Assembly: GCA_000783305.1 (NCBI GenBank)
Contig: JROE01000004.1
Span: 620,001-684,000, forward strand
Reading direction: 5' to 3'
DNA length: 64,000 nt
Source of the DNA: Sphingobacteriaceae bacterium DW12
GTDB lineage: Bacteria; Bacteroidota; Bacteroidia; Sphingobacteriales; Sphingobacteriaceae
Part shown: positions 35,502 through 45,742 of the stretch, one piece after another
Numbering within the stretch: position 1 is the first letter of the stretch
Layout of the letters: each line of letters opens with the position of its first letter
Made by a program: the position numbers and the translations under genes
Notes under the pieces: model-generated
What the model saw: only the letters and a program-made list of their open reading frames with translations
Databases searched by the model: none
What the model was told of the DNA's origin: nothing

Positions 35502-36083
35502 CTAACCATGAATTGCCTCCCGATTTCCATAGCTTTGAATCAATTCACCTTCGAACGTCAACCATTCTTTCCAGCGCTTATCTACGTCTACATCTGTCGA
35601 ATATTTTTTAGCAAAATTTAAGAACGTTGTATAATGATTGGCCTCAGAGACCATAAGCTCATGATAGAACTTAGCCAATTCTTCATCAGCAATATTCTGC
35701 GACAATACACGAAAACGCTCGCAGCTGCGCGCCTCGATCATAGCCGCAAATAACAGCCTGTCAATAAAAGCCATGTTACGACTGCCATCCTTTCTACAGA
35801 ACTTCATAAGCTGTCCCACGTAATCGTCCTTTCGCTCCCTACCTAAGGTATAGCTTCGCTTTTTGATAATCTCAATGACCATTTGGAAATGCTCCATCTC
35901 TTCAATCGCAATCGCCGTCAATTCATGTACAAGGTCCTCATGCTCCGAATTATAGGTAATCAAAGATATAGCATTTGTCGCCGCTTTCTGCTCACACCAA
36001 GCATGATCGGTCAAAATCTCTTCCAAATTAGACTCCGCAATATTCGCCCACCTGGGATCGGTCAATAATTTTAATCCTAACAT
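35502..36083 (-). CDS. miaE: tRNA-(ms2io6A37)-hydroxylase-like di-iron protein (MiaE)
   Basis: 193 residues forming a ferritin-like four-helix bundle. Di-iron ligands are visible as DHAWCEQKAA, AIEEMEHFQMV (E-x2-H), MIEARSCERFRVL and VSEANHYTTFL. MiaE hydroxylates the isopentenyl side chain of the modified adenosine at tRNA position 37. Length and helix order match the family. The neighbours are unrelated. Confidence 0.9.
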   Translation of the reverse strand: MLGLKLLTDPRWANIAESNLEEILTDHAWCEQKAATNAISLITYNSEHEDLVHELTAIAIEEMEHFQMVIEIIKKRSYTLGRERKDDYVGQLMKFCRKDGSRNMAFIDRLLFAAMIEARSCERFRVLSQNIADEELAKFYHELMVSEANHYTTFLNFAKKYSTDVDVDKRWKEWLTFEGELIQSYGNREAIHG

Positions 36084-36223
36084 ATCTCTTTCGCTTTAAA
36101 AACGCTAAACTTAGATAAAATGCTTTGCATTCACAACCCTCCTTCCCAGAAGTATATGTCTGCTATTGGTCGGTAAGTACAACCCCCAATATCTCTTCCC
36201 CCTTCACAGCAGGACCGCTATCG

Positions 36224-38830
36224 TTATCTATCCGCTGTCATTATCTTCTTCAATGCCAAGGGCAATTGCAATAAATCAAAGTCATTGCTAAACACCAAAT
36301 ATCGATTCTCCCAAAGGGTCGCATACTTCTCCTTAAAACTTCGTAATGTTTGATAATGTTTTAAGCTCCCGACCCTTTCAGAAGCAAATTTCATCACTTG
36401 CTCCGCAGGATTATCCGGTTTACTCAAACCGCTCAATGGCACCATCCCTAGATTTATATAATTAAATCCTTTGTCCTTGGCGTAGCTGATCAGTTCGACG
36501 AGAAGGGCGTCCATGCAACCACTAGGAGCATCCGTTCGTTTTCGAATCAAATCATATGTACACTCTTCTGGAGCATAGTCAGGTATGATATTCAAAAATG
36601 CTTGTATACTATTAGTCTCGTCCTTTACCACTATCACATCTTGGTCTACCAACTGGTTTCGGTCAAATCGCCCTTGGGAAAATGTCATTTCCTTCCGTCC
36701 AGCAACCTCCAACCACTCATCGGAGATGGATTCGAGGCTATCCAGTAGCTCATCATCATGAGGAGCATGCCTTATCTCTGCAATATATCCATTTTTCGAT
36801 AGGCTATTAAGCCCATTACGCAAGGATTTGCGCTCCTTACCGCTTAGCGAAAATGCAGCTATCTCCAAAATCGCTTCCTGTCCAATCAAGACCTTCTGTT
36901 TATTTTGATTTGCAAAATAAACCAATCCCTGCTCATCAACTCGATAGTAGGCCGTCTTGAGGCCAAGCTCTTGACAATAGCCCTCAAACTCAGCAATTAC
37001 GTCCTCCTTATCTTCTTCTGCACAAACAGGCTCATCCAATACCACTGCAAACTCATTTCCCACAGCGTATGAAACCAATCCGTCTGTATAAATCGACAAA
37101 TACAATTGCTTGTCCGTATTCAATTTAAAGTAATCCATTGGTGACTGGCCGTACAGATCCAACAGTGCTTTTCCACGTTGATATTTTTCGCGATCGCTAC
37201 GGTCCGGTTCAGCGTCTATCATACGAGGTCTCCATATTGCATACAGTAAAAGCAGCCAAGATATTAATCCCAAAAACCGAGTAATACTCAAGAAATCTCG
37301 TCCAAATGCCGTTCTAGGCTGCAACGAATCATCAGAAAAAAGCAAAAACCCCCTAATCGTATGGTACAAGGACTCCTGCCAAGTAAAATCTTCTCCAAAA
37401 TGTCGTTTATCAATAAGATAGAAGCTTAAGAATTCGAATAGACAGACCCCAGCTAACACACTAAAGAAGGTAATGAACCCAATCCTTATCCAATTCATAT
37501 TGGTTTTGATCGTATACTGGGATCGACTTCCAATTAATAGCAGTAAGATAAAAACAGCAAATATGGACTCTTCATAATCAAATGCCTTTCCCAGATGGCC
37601 CATGAAAGAAAGACCTGTAAATAGCAAGGCGGCGACCCAAGCCAAGCGCAACCCCTTCAAAAGATAGGCCGATGTAACCATCAGTGCCACTCCCATTACC
37701 AGTACCATCAACTTGGATGCATGCACTGCATCTGCTGGCAGATAAAATCGTTCCAACTTCATCCGCTCGGCCAAGGGTGGAGTCGCCACCGATACCAAGT
37801 TAACCAATCCCAGAAAAAAGATAGCTATCGCAGGAAGTATCCGACTCACCAATCGTCGTCCCCGCCAGAGGAAAGACACGACTCCCGCCACTAAGGGTAG
37901 CCAAAATTCAAATAGTCGATAAAGAATTGTAATTCCTAATGCCTGATCGTGGGTATATCCATAGGCGATAAAGATATAAAGCATCGTAAATTCAACCGCG
38001 CCCAACCCTCTCAAGAAAGGCGACACAATCATTAGCACCACAGATATGGTGTATCCAACTGCTGCGGCTTCTAAAGAAATTGGAAGGCCTAAAGCATACA
38101 TCCCCACAAACACATGCAAAATACCGCACAACTCTATCAAACAGGAGATAAAAATCGTATATAGTAGATGCAATCGATCTATCTTTCCGAAAAAGACATC
38201 ATCTATTCTGTGGATAAATGTGGGAAATTTTTTGCCGACAAATCGATATAACCTCCCTTTCCTTCGAAAAGACCTAAAAATAAGAAAAGACCCCAGCAAT
38301 AATCCCCCCAGCACGAGCAGAGCAATCCAAGCATCTGCAAAATTTCGATGGTTCCAAAGGGTATAAAGGATGGCTGGCACCCCGACCAGAAATACCGTGA
38401 GCAAGCCGATATACCCATAGATTGCACTCGCTTGGTGAATCTGAGTAGCCTTGAGTTTCCTTCGTCTCAGTTGTGCAGTAGTGTACGCTAAGGAGCTGAC
38501 GCCTCCCGCAGGAAGAAATACACTCAAAAAATTGCGCTTCAGAAACAACTCCACCGCATCAAGTAGCCGAATCGAAGTACCGATAGTCCGGAAGCTATAC
38601 ACATACATCAGCCCTTGCAATACGAAGTAAAGCAAAGTAACAAGCAGCCCTCCAATCAACCAAGAAAGCTGCGCCTCTTGGAGTTGAGGCCAAATAGAAC
38701 TAAGCTCTTTCCGTTCGTTCCGAAAGAAGACAAACGCCAATAGAATAACGACAATGGCAACAATCTCCTTCCAATAGGTTCTGGGCGAAAATTGTCGTAT
38801 TTTTTCCTTCAACAAGACTTTCATTGGCAT
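36224..38830 (-). CDS. mprF: MprF-like phosphatidylglycerol lysyltransferase/flippase
   Basis: 868 residues in two halves. The N-terminal half (about 1-520) is a polytopic membrane region with the LPG_synthase_TM pattern: FLKRNFLSVFLPAGGVSSLAY and FLRGLGAVEFTMLYIF. The C-terminal half (about 560-860) is a DUF2156 acyltransferase with GNEFAVVLDEPVC, LRNGLNSLSKNG and FNYINLGMVPLSGL. MprF transfers lysine from Lys-tRNA to phosphatidylglycerol and flips the product, giving resistance to cationic peptides. In Bacteroidota the aminoacyl donor and acceptor lipid can differ, so the exact product is inferred. Confidence 0.88.
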   Translation of the reverse strand: MPMKVLLKEKIRQFSPRTYWKEIVAIVVILLAFVFFRNERKELSSIWPQLQEAQLSWLIGGLLVTLLYFVLQGLMYVYSFRTIGTSIRLLDAVELFLKRNFLSVFLPAGGVSSLAYTTAQLRRRKLKATQIHQASAIYGYIGLLTVFLVGVPAILYTLWNHRNFADAWIALLVLGGLLLGSFLIFRSFRRKGRLYRFVGKKFPTFIHRIDDVFFGKIDRLHLLYTIFISCLIELCGILHVFVGMYALGLPISLEAAAVGYTISVVLMIVSPFLRGLGAVEFTMLYIFIAYGYTHDQALGITILYRLFEFWLPLVAGVVSFLWRGRRLVSRILPAIAIFFLGLVNLVSVATPPLAERMKLERFYLPADAVHASKLMVLVMGVALMVTSAYLLKGLRLAWVAALLFTGLSFMGHLGKAFDYEESIFAVFILLLLIGSRSQYTIKTNMNWIRIGFITFFSVLAGVCLFEFLSFYLIDKRHFGEDFTWQESLYHTIRGFLLFSDDSLQPRTAFGRDFLSITRFLGLISWLLLLYAIWRPRMIDAEPDRSDREKYQRGKALLDLYGQSPMDYFKLNTDKQLYLSIYTDGLVSYAVGNEFAVVLDEPVCAEEDKEDVIAEFEGYCQELGLKTAYYRVDEQGLVYFANQNKQKVLIGQEAILEIAAFSLSGKERKSLRNGLNSLSKNGYIAEIRHAPHDDELLDSLESISDEWLEVAGRKEMTFSQGRFDRNQLVDQDVIVVKDETNSIQAFLNIIPDYAPEECTYDLIRKRTDAPSGCMDALLVELISYAKDKGFNYINLGMVPLSGLSKPDNPAEQVMKFASERVGSLKHYQTLRSFKEKYATLWENRYLVFSNDFDLLQLPLALKKIMTADR

Positions 38831-38967
38831 CCAGTTACTTGCTATTAAACTTATATAAAGTTACTTAGATCTGCAACTTTATCTCCCTATCATTTTTTAC
38901 CCGCCGAGGCACATGCGCTTACCAATGAAACTTTTGTCACCTGCTATCCTTCCTTCCCGGTCAACCA

Positions 38968-38998
38968 TTGTTTATCAAATGCAATTTTATTAGTTTTG
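38968..38998 (+). promoter_or_regulatory. Promoter of the glycosyltransferase gene
   Basis: TTG (38968-38970), a 20-base spacer, then TAGTTTTG (38991-38998). The ATG at 39005 is only 6 bases beyond, which supports that start over the TTG at 38996 inside the box. Confidence 0.7.
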
Positions 38999-39004
38999 GA
39001 AAAC

Positions 39005-40237
39005 ATGCATCAACGATTGTTAATCATCGGATTGGTTTGGCCTGAACCATCTTCTTCTGCGGCGGGTATACGCATGAGGCAGCTTATGACGCTTTTTGTC
39101 TCCGAAGGATATGATGTGACCTTTGCATGTGCGGCTTCCAAGTCACCTTACAGCCTTCCCTTGCGTGACCTCCAAGTCGATGAAGTATCGATCGCACTTA
39201 ATGACGATTCTTTCAATCACTTCGTGCAAACCTTGGCACCAGACATTGTTTTATTCGACCGCTTTATGATCGAAGAACAGTTTGGATGGCGCGTCGCGCA
39301 AGAATGTCCCCACGCTATACGGATACTGGATACCGAGGACCTACATTTTTTAAGGCATGCTCGGCAGAAACAAGGAACCCATTTAAATCCCAACATTTAC
39401 AATGAAGTTACCAAACGGGAAATTGCCGCCATACTCCGCTCTGATATTACGCTGATTATTTCAAAAGAAGAACTAAGATTACTGACCCATACGTTCCATA
39501 TCGATTCACAGCTACTTTGCTATCTACCCTTTCTGGAACCAAAAATTACAACAGCCGTCACGAGCCTGTGGAACAGCTTTGCCCTTCGAAAAGACTTTGT
39601 CTTCATTGGTAATTTTCTACATGAACCCAATTGGCAAACGGTTTTGAGGTTAAAGAATGAAGTCTGGCCCCTCCTTCGAAAAAAGGTGCCTCAGAGCCAT
39701 CTCTATATATATGGTGCTTATACCCCGCCAAAGGCATTACAGTTGAATAATCCAAAAGAACACTTTCATATTGCTGGACGGGCCGAAGATGCACGCCAAA
39801 CCATCTCCCAATATCGATTATTACTTGCGCCCATTCCATTCGGAGCTGGTGTAAAGGGTAAGTTCATCGATGCTATGCAGACCGGCACACCCTCCATTAC
39901 TACCCACATAGGGGCCGAAGCCATGTCCAGCGCTAACCAACCTTGGCCCGGAGCGATCGAAGATGATATTCAGCTTTTTGTAGAAAGAGCAGCCGCTTTG
40001 TACCATGATCAGGAAGCATGGTTAGCGGCACAAAAAAATGGGGTAGCCATTATCAATGAAGAATATGAAGCCACCAAATGGCAAAAACCCTTCTTGGAAT
40101 CTCTTGATCATATCCTACATCACTTGGAGCAGCATCGCGAGCAAAATTTTATAGGTCAGATCTTGCAGCATCACAGCCTGCAAAGTACTAAGTACATGTC
40201 GCTTTGGATAGCCGAGAAAAACAAGTTGAAAGAGTAG
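39005..40237 (+). CDS. GT-B fold glycosyltransferase (GT4-like)
   Basis: 410 residues from ATG 39005. The N-terminal Rossmann half has LLIIGLVWPEPSSSAAGIRM, with the typical sugar-acceptor loop SSAAGIR. The C-terminal donor half has DFVFIGNFLHEPNW, LYIYGAY and ERAAAL, with LLLAPIPFGAGVKGKFIDAMQTGTPSITT matching the GT4 E/G-x7-E region in altered form. Probably transfers a sugar onto a cell-surface glycan. It stands alone, divergent from the mprF-like gene. Donor and acceptor unknown. Confidence 0.82.
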   Translation: MHQRLLIIGLVWPEPSSSAAGIRMRQLMTLFVSEGYDVTFACAASKSPYSLPLRDLQVDEVSIALNDDSFNHFVQTLAPDIVLFDRFMIEEQFGWRVAQECPHAIRILDTEDLHFLRHARQKQGTHLNPNIYNEVTKREIAAILRSDITLIISKEELRLLTHTFHIDSQLLCYLPFLEPKITTAVTSLWNSFALRKDFVFIGNFLHEPNWQTVLRLKNEVWPLLRKKVPQSHLYIYGAYTPPKALQLNNPKEHFHIAGRAEDARQTISQYRLLLAPIPFGAGVKGKFIDAMQTGTPSITTHIGAEAMSSANQPWPGAIEDDIQLFVERAAALYHDQEAWLAAQKNGVAIINEEYEATKWQKPFLESLDHILHHLEQHREQNFIGQILQHHSLQSTKYMSLWIAEKNKLKE

Positions 40238-40605
40238 TGTCCCTTCAAGATTAAACCCATATGCCTATAAAATGACAAGACGCTCTAATAAATTAGAACG
40301 TCCGCCACATCAATAGTAAGTGTGAATTACTAATACTTATAAAATCAACCTAATACCACCCCTGGTACTGCTGTAATACTACCAAGTTCTGTGCCAAAGC
40401 CGATCTTTCATTCATTCTTTACCCAAAACATCGATTAGACACCCTATACAGGATTATAGTATATATATATTTATCAGACATTTAACACAGCATCTATTAT
40501 TTAGTCCTCCTGTAGCATTTAAAGAACCTTCTTGATACAAAATTACGAAATAAACATTATCTTCATTCTTTTGTTCCCTAATAGAAAACGATAAACCAAT
40601 AGATT
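40238..40605. other. Intergenic region with a hairpin
   Basis: 368 bases with no credible gene. An 11-base inverted repeat (GACGCTCTAAT / ATTAGAACGTC, 40279-40302, one mismatch) could terminate the glycosyltransferase transcript, although no T-run follows. An alternating TATA tract lies at 40457-40472. No clear promoter for the oxidoreductase was found. Confidence 0.4.
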
Positions 40606-41964
40606 ATGGCCGATTTTAATCTGAACCGTAGAAAATTCATTCAAGGAGCTGGCGCTATTTTAACCTTATCTGCTTTGCAGGCGCAGGGTCTCCCCTTCTC
40701 AAACACAAACAAGCGTATGCGAGTAGGATTGATTGGAGCGGGTTGGTACGGCAAGAGCGATCTTTTCAGACTTCTTCAAGTCAATGATAGCCATGTCGTC
40801 GCGGTATGTGATGTCGATAACAATCACCTCACCGAAGCTGGAAAACTAATCAGTGAGCGACAGGTATCAAAAGAAGTCCCAGCCCTATACGGAGATTATA
40901 GAAAGATGTTGGCCAATCACACATTGGACTTAGTGCTTATCGGCACACCGGATCATTGGCATGCCCGACAAGCCATTGATGCTATGAAATCTGGGGCTCA
41001 CATTTATTTACAAAAACCGGTTAGTATTGACGTATTGGAAGGTGAAGCCATACTCAGCACCGCACGCAAATACAATAGAAAAGTGCAGATTGGTACACAA
41101 AGAAGGAGCACTCCCCACCTCATCGATGCCAAAGAGCACATAATAGACAAGGGCTTGCTCGGCAAGGTGTCACATGTTGAGATGTGCTGTTACTATCACA
41201 TGAGGAAGAATGGCAATCCTCCCTTGGAGGCTGTCCCTGACTTTCTCGATTATGAAATGTGGACCGGACCAGCCCCGTTGCGCCCCTACGACGGCTTGCC
41301 GCATGGAGGTTGGTGGCGCACCTTTATGGAATATGGTAATGGCATCACCGGTGATATGTGCGTGCATATGTTTGACACCGTCCGTTGGTTATTAGCGCTT
41401 AAGTGGCCAAAGCGAATCACGGCGACCGGAGGTATCTACGTCCAAAAAGGAGGAAAATCCAATATCGCTGATACTCAAACCGCTATCTTCGAATATGATG
41501 ACCTCAACTGTGTATGGCAGCACAGGACATGGGGCGCCCCAGCAGACCCGGAGTATCCTTGGGCATTTATTATTTATGGAGAAAAGGGCACGCTAAAAGG
41601 TAGCGTTATGAAGTATGAGTTTATCCCAAACGGCAAAGGCGATCGCATCGTCAAGGATGTCGTATATGAAAAAGAGCAGTTCCCGGCAGACCTCCAAGAG
41701 CCTAGGATTGAACTGCATACAGCTCCCGCTACACGAGGGCACATGCGCAATCTTCTGTCAGCCATTCAAAATGACCACTTACCCGTTGCTGATATAGAAG
41801 AGGGCCATATATCCACCGCTAGCTGCATACTGGCCAATATATCCATGCAATTGAATCGGCCGTTAATGTATGACCCTCAACAAAAGGTATGTGTCCATGA
41901 TCCCGAAGCCACCAAACTATTGAGAAGGCCCTATCGGGGCCCTTGGCAGCACCCTTATACCTAG
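40606..41964 (+). CDS. Tat-exported Gfo/Idh/MocA-family oxidoreductase
   Basis: 452 residues. A twin-arginine signal (NRRKFIQGAGAILTLSALQAQG) means export in folded form with cofactor bound. The NAD(P)-binding Rossmann fold has VGLIGAGWYGKSDL. The family motif is IYLQKPVSIDVLEGEAI (EKP variant, QKP), and TGDMCVHMFDTVRWLL provides the catalytic D-x3-H-like pair. Such enzymes oxidise, reduce or isomerise sugars. It converges on a GH106-like gene, and both may belong to periplasmic glycan breakdown. Substrate not assigned. Confidence 0.9.
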   Translation: MADFNLNRRKFIQGAGAILTLSALQAQGLPFSNTNKRMRVGLIGAGWYGKSDLFRLLQVNDSHVVAVCDVDNNHLTEAGKLISERQVSKEVPALYGDYRKMLANHTLDLVLIGTPDHWHARQAIDAMKSGAHIYLQKPVSIDVLEGEAILSTARKYNRKVQIGTQRRSTPHLIDAKEHIIDKGLLGKVSHVEMCCYYHMRKNGNPPLEAVPDFLDYEMWTGPAPLRPYDGLPHGGWWRTFMEYGNGITGDMCVHMFDTVRWLLALKWPKRITATGGIYVQKGGKSNIADTQTAIFEYDDLNCVWQHRTWGAPADPEYPWAFIIYGEKGTLKGSVMKYEFIPNGKGDRIVKDVVYEKEQFPADLQEPRIELHTAPATRGHMRNLLSAIQNDHLPVADIEEGHISTASCILANISMQLNRPLMYDPQQKVCVHDPEATKLLRRPYRGPWQHPYT

Positions 41965-42035
41965 TCGGATCAAATCCGTCAAACATGTCGACATCATTAA
42001 ACATCATCCGCACGAGTGTAGTAGGATTATTGGGC

Positions 42036-45000
42036 CTATCTCGATATATCAACAGCCACCGGTCCAAGGAGACCACTTTCTCTCAATTCTGCATCCTTAT
42101 TCGGCCCGCTGATTGTCCATGTCTTTCGATTACCCTCCAGCTGCCCGGCGTCGTAGACCAACCGATTGAACCAGGTACTGGTAACTTCTACAGTCAATGC
42201 ATTGACCCCCGGCTTGATATGCGCTGTCAAGTCCACTTGGTACGGCGGCGCCCATAGCGTACGTATTTTGTGCCCGTTGAGCAATACCACAGCAATCTTT
42301 TCTACGCGTCCAAGATCTAAGGAAAATTGCGCATCTTTTTCTACACCACCGACGTCAAATTTTGTAGTATAAATGGCTGTCCCCGAGAATGCCTTTGCTT
42401 CGTCAGATACCTCTAGAACTTTCCATGCTTTTAAGTGCGGCACCTTAATCGACGCTGGTGCGCCCCAGCCGTCTGGAAAGGCCAGGTTCCAAGGCTTGGC
42501 AAGCGTGATACGTCGATGCAAGGTCTTAGCTTCAGTAGCTCTGGCTTTATCCATTCCACTATCCGCATCTTTAAAGACCACAAAACAAGACCCCGCATGG
42601 GGCAGATCCAACTGTATGCTCGTATATGTTCCATCGTAATTAGAAGTTACAGATCTCGCCTCCCCAGTCATAGGGTCCCAAAGCTCAACATGACCGCTGT
42701 TACGAAATTTGATTGTCTCGTGCAGTTCTTCTCCCTGTGGCGGCGTGACAAAATACCAGTCTGCATTGTCAATCCTGCGGTGCAGCCACAATGCCTTGTC
42801 TCCTATAACATCCGGAAGCATTTGGAGTTCGGATAGTGCAGATGCCAATGGGACTCCAGACACCATCCTTCCCTTGCCTATCTGTCGCAACCCGGGCTGA
42901 GGGAGTTCGCCCCACAGCTCTTTCAATACCGCATCAAATCGTTCTTGCGCCCGATCGGCTCCACTCAACGTTGCCAAGCCCCTTGGCAAATCACCTATGA
43001 CGGTCGCCCCCTCGCGGACAAGCTCCCGTATTTTTTCCAATGTCTGTGGTAGCATCCGCGGATTGTCCGCTAGCCACATTGCTTTATACGAGATTCCCTC
43101 AGGCGTAGTCAGCAGCCCATCTTTCACCGTCAGGTAGTTAAGCAATACATCTGGGTTGCAGTAATCGTATTTGAATCCAGCAGGAAAGGCCGCATTCTGA
43201 TCGGGCTTATGGTCGATCTCATCGCCCAAATACCAAAGGATATCAGACACAGGCTTTCCACGCTCTAGCAGATATGTGCATCGCGCGAGGTAATCGACAA
43301 ACTCAGGCATATGCCGCCACCATGTCTGTTGACGCAAAAATGGGGTTCCGATATTTGCCCCAAAGGACGTCCCCGGAGGTAAGAAATCCGTACGCGGATT
43401 GTGTGTATACGTGTGAAAGACAGGATGAGTCACCCCCTCAATAAAATTGAGGTTGGCCACCTCTTTGAGCATTCCCATATGTTCATCCCAAGAGACAGAC
43501 ATACTGGTAAATGCCTCCGCAGCGACTCTTGGCTTGCCATACAATCGAGCTGCTGATGCTGTGGGTTTAATCGGTTTAAAATTCAGTGAACCGACGAATG
43601 ACTCCGAATAAGGTTGCCAAAATTCACACATCGGAATATCTGCATGCTTAAAATACTCCAAGATATCTGCAGGAAAGACGTCTCCTGAAGCTGTTTCATA
43701 CGAAATAACCTGCCCATTCTCCCTAGCCAGCGTCGCCATCCGCCCGTAAAATTTATTTGTGACCAAATCGTTTATCGTCGCGCGCCAGTCGCGCAGAAAT
43801 CGGGTACTCATCTCTTGGTCCCCAATCACATATCCAAATACCGCAGGTAGCCATTTCCGAAGTTCATAGCCTGTCACTCGGTCAAACTCGGCCTCCATAT
43901 TAGGGGTCCAAGTTTGGGTCTCGCACTCCCAACTATCGATCAACATCCCATTTAACATCCCATTCCCTATGGCACCATTTGGACCCGACAGCCTGCCGAT
44001 ATAATTCGCAAAGTGCACATTCGCTCCATTCTCCGAAAACTTATCGCTTTCCCATCCCGTACCCTCGGGTGGTGCTGGGCCATTTCTTGCCCCCGTATTT
44101 ACATTCCCAATCCGCATGACCGTCCATTTGCCCTTCGGTGCCTTCCAAGTTAAATTTCCGTCCTTATCCATTGCATTCGTGATATCAAGAATGCTACTCG
44201 GATCAATAAAGGCTGACTTTGACTGTTGTGGGTTGTCATTAGCCCGTACAAGACTGCGTAGTGTCCATCCAGCCTCCGACTCCCAATTGTTTTTGCGAGC
44301 TGCCGATAGCAAGCGAAGCGAGCTGAGATACATCGGATGTTGATTATTGATCGACACTCGATATGTTTTGACGTTTGCGACCTCATTGCAAGCAAGCGAA
44401 ATCGGGCTTCGGTCCTGCCAATTACTTTGAGGCATATCCGTCCGCAAGACCTCTTGATAAGTGCCATCGGCCAATACGGCCTCAACAACTACCGCAACCC
44501 CAGGATCATAACACCATGCATGGACAAATCCATTGATGCTCGAAAACTCTATTGTGCGCACCGCTACTGGATTCGGAAATGTTATCTCCACCCAATTGGA
44601 TTGATTGCCAACTACAGGATTTAAATTTATGTCGCCTTTCGGCTCGCCTAATAGACAATTCAGCCACGGCAATTCAGGACGATTGCTCTGAACCATAAGG
44701 GGTCTCAGGGCAGCCCCATCATTATCGCCCTCGGGAGTCGGGAAAGCGAGCACAGCAATGTCTTTATAGTCCCGCCAAGCTTCACGAAATGGTTTGCGCA
44801 ACGACAATACTTTATTCCCATCAGCCTCCTCACTGCTCACATTCGTACCAGTCCATACTAAATGCCGCATTGCATTCGAGGATTCAATCCAAGGACCTCC
44901 CGCCAACGCCCATCCCGGACAGTTTTGCATGGTAAAGCGCAACCCCAGGCGTTTGCATTCTTCAGCCGTATGCCGTACCGCATCGTCCCACATCGGACTC

Positions 45001-45374
45001 AGGCACACAATCTGAGGGTCGACCCCCGGCCATGGTCCGCCAAATTGTCCATGAAACAACTGGATGCCCGAAATTCCCGCTTCAGCAATCGCTTCCAGAT
45101 CCGCCGTGATTCCTTTCGGAGATACATTGCCCCCGATATAGTGAAACCAAGTTTCTGGATGATAGACCTGCGGAGGCTGTTGAAATATCTTGATGTCACC
45201 ATTATCGAAAGGTTTGTTCAGCTCTTCAGAAGATGGTAATGCACGTATTTGAGCTTGTACAGGGCATATATAGACACTAAAAAATATACAGAAAGTGAGG
45301 GTCAATACCTGACTCCACACTTCCAGGTCATTCACGCCGTTGAAAAAGCCGTAATCGTTTGTTTTCTTTATCAT
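42036..45374 (-). CDS. GH106-like alpha-L-rhamnosidase
   Basis: 1112 residues. A membrane-type signal (LTLTFCIFFSVYICPVQAQ) follows an N-terminal extension of about 20 residues; the true start may be slightly downstream. The catalytic barrel pattern fits GH106: WFHYIGGNVSPKGITADLE, GISGIQLFHG, RFTMQNCPGWALAGGPW, MLIDSWECETQTW and FKYDYCNPDVLLNYL. The C-terminal part is a galactose-binding-like sandwich (YTTKFDVGG, KPGVNALTVEVTSTWFNRL). GH106 enzymes remove rhamnose from pectic or bacterial glycans. There is no SusC/D pair nearby, so this is not a classical utilisation locus. Exact linkage unknown. Confidence 0.85.
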   Translation of the reverse strand: MIKKTNDYGFFNGVNDLEVWSQVLTLTFCIFFSVYICPVQAQIRALPSSEELNKPFDNGDIKIFQQPPQVYHPETWFHYIGGNVSPKGITADLEAIAEAGISGIQLFHGQFGGPWPGVDPQIVCLSPMWDDAVRHTAEECKRLGLRFTMQNCPGWALAGGPWIESSNAMRHLVWTGTNVSSEEADGNKVLSLRKPFREAWRDYKDIAVLAFPTPEGDNDGAALRPLMVQSNRPELPWLNCLLGEPKGDINLNPVVGNQSNWVEITFPNPVAVRTIEFSSINGFVHAWCYDPGVAVVVEAVLADGTYQEVLRTDMPQSNWQDRSPISLACNEVANVKTYRVSINNQHPMYLSSLRLLSAARKNNWESEAGWTLRSLVRANDNPQQSKSAFIDPSSILDITNAMDKDGNLTWKAPKGKWTVMRIGNVNTGARNGPAPPEGTGWESDKFSENGANVHFANYIGRLSGPNGAIGNGMLNGMLIDSWECETQTWTPNMEAEFDRVTGYELRKWLPAVFGYVIGDQEMSTRFLRDWRATINDLVTNKFYGRMATLARENGQVISYETASGDVFPADILEYFKHADIPMCEFWQPYSESFVGSLNFKPIKPTASAARLYGKPRVAAEAFTSMSVSWDEHMGMLKEVANLNFIEGVTHPVFHTYTHNPRTDFLPPGTSFGANIGTPFLRQQTWWRHMPEFVDYLARCTYLLERGKPVSDILWYLGDEIDHKPDQNAAFPAGFKYDYCNPDVLLNYLTVKDGLLTTPEGISYKAMWLADNPRMLPQTLEKIRELVREGATVIGDLPRGLATLSGADRAQERFDAVLKELWGELPQPGLRQIGKGRMVSGVPLASALSELQMLPDVIGDKALWLHRRIDNADWYFVTPPQGEELHETIKFRNSGHVELWDPMTGEARSVTSNYDGTYTSIQLDLPHAGSCFVVFKDADSGMDKARATEAKTLHRRITLAKPWNLAFPDGWGAPASIKVPHLKAWKVLEVSDEAKAFSGTAIYTTKFDVGGVEKDAQFSLDLGRVEKIAVVLLNGHKIRTLWAPPYQVDLTAHIKPGVNALTVEVTSTWFNRLVYDAGQLEGNRKTWTISGPNKDAELRESGLLGPVAVDISR

Positions 45375-45742
45375 AATTGCTGTCTATCAAGTATCCAGTT
45401 TTACAAATACACTGCATGATTCCCATAGCTTATTCAACCATAGAAATCTACACCATGTATTGATAGTTTCGGTTTTATATTGGTTATTTCACGTTAACGA
45501 ATTTAAGCTTTTTTTGGCTTATATATAGTGACACCGTCTTATTATCAAAGAATTAACTCACCTACTACAATGGATTACCCTTCGGCTCCCATGAGGTGGG
45601 CCGCTTGAAAAAATATATAAGCACTAGACACTACACATGGTGTCAAAAAGACTGCTTCCAACGTTTCCAAAAAACCCAATTATTATATATATTCATAAAT
45701 TAGGAACAGCAGCGTAAATTGTATATATAAAAACCGATCGAA
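45375..45742. other. AT-rich intergenic region
   Basis: 368 bases between divergent genes. Contains AAGC-CTTTTTTTG-GCTT-type short inverted sequences near 45508 and several TATATA tracts (45678-45735). No gene, no clear box. Confidence 0.4.

Noticed and set aside
40279..40302. Strong terminator after the glycosyltransferase
   Set aside because: The inverted repeat is clear but no T-run follows, so only noted as a hairpin.
42373..45239. Several plus-strand frames inside the GH106-like gene
   Set aside because: Antisense shadows of a long convincing gene; no signals or domains.
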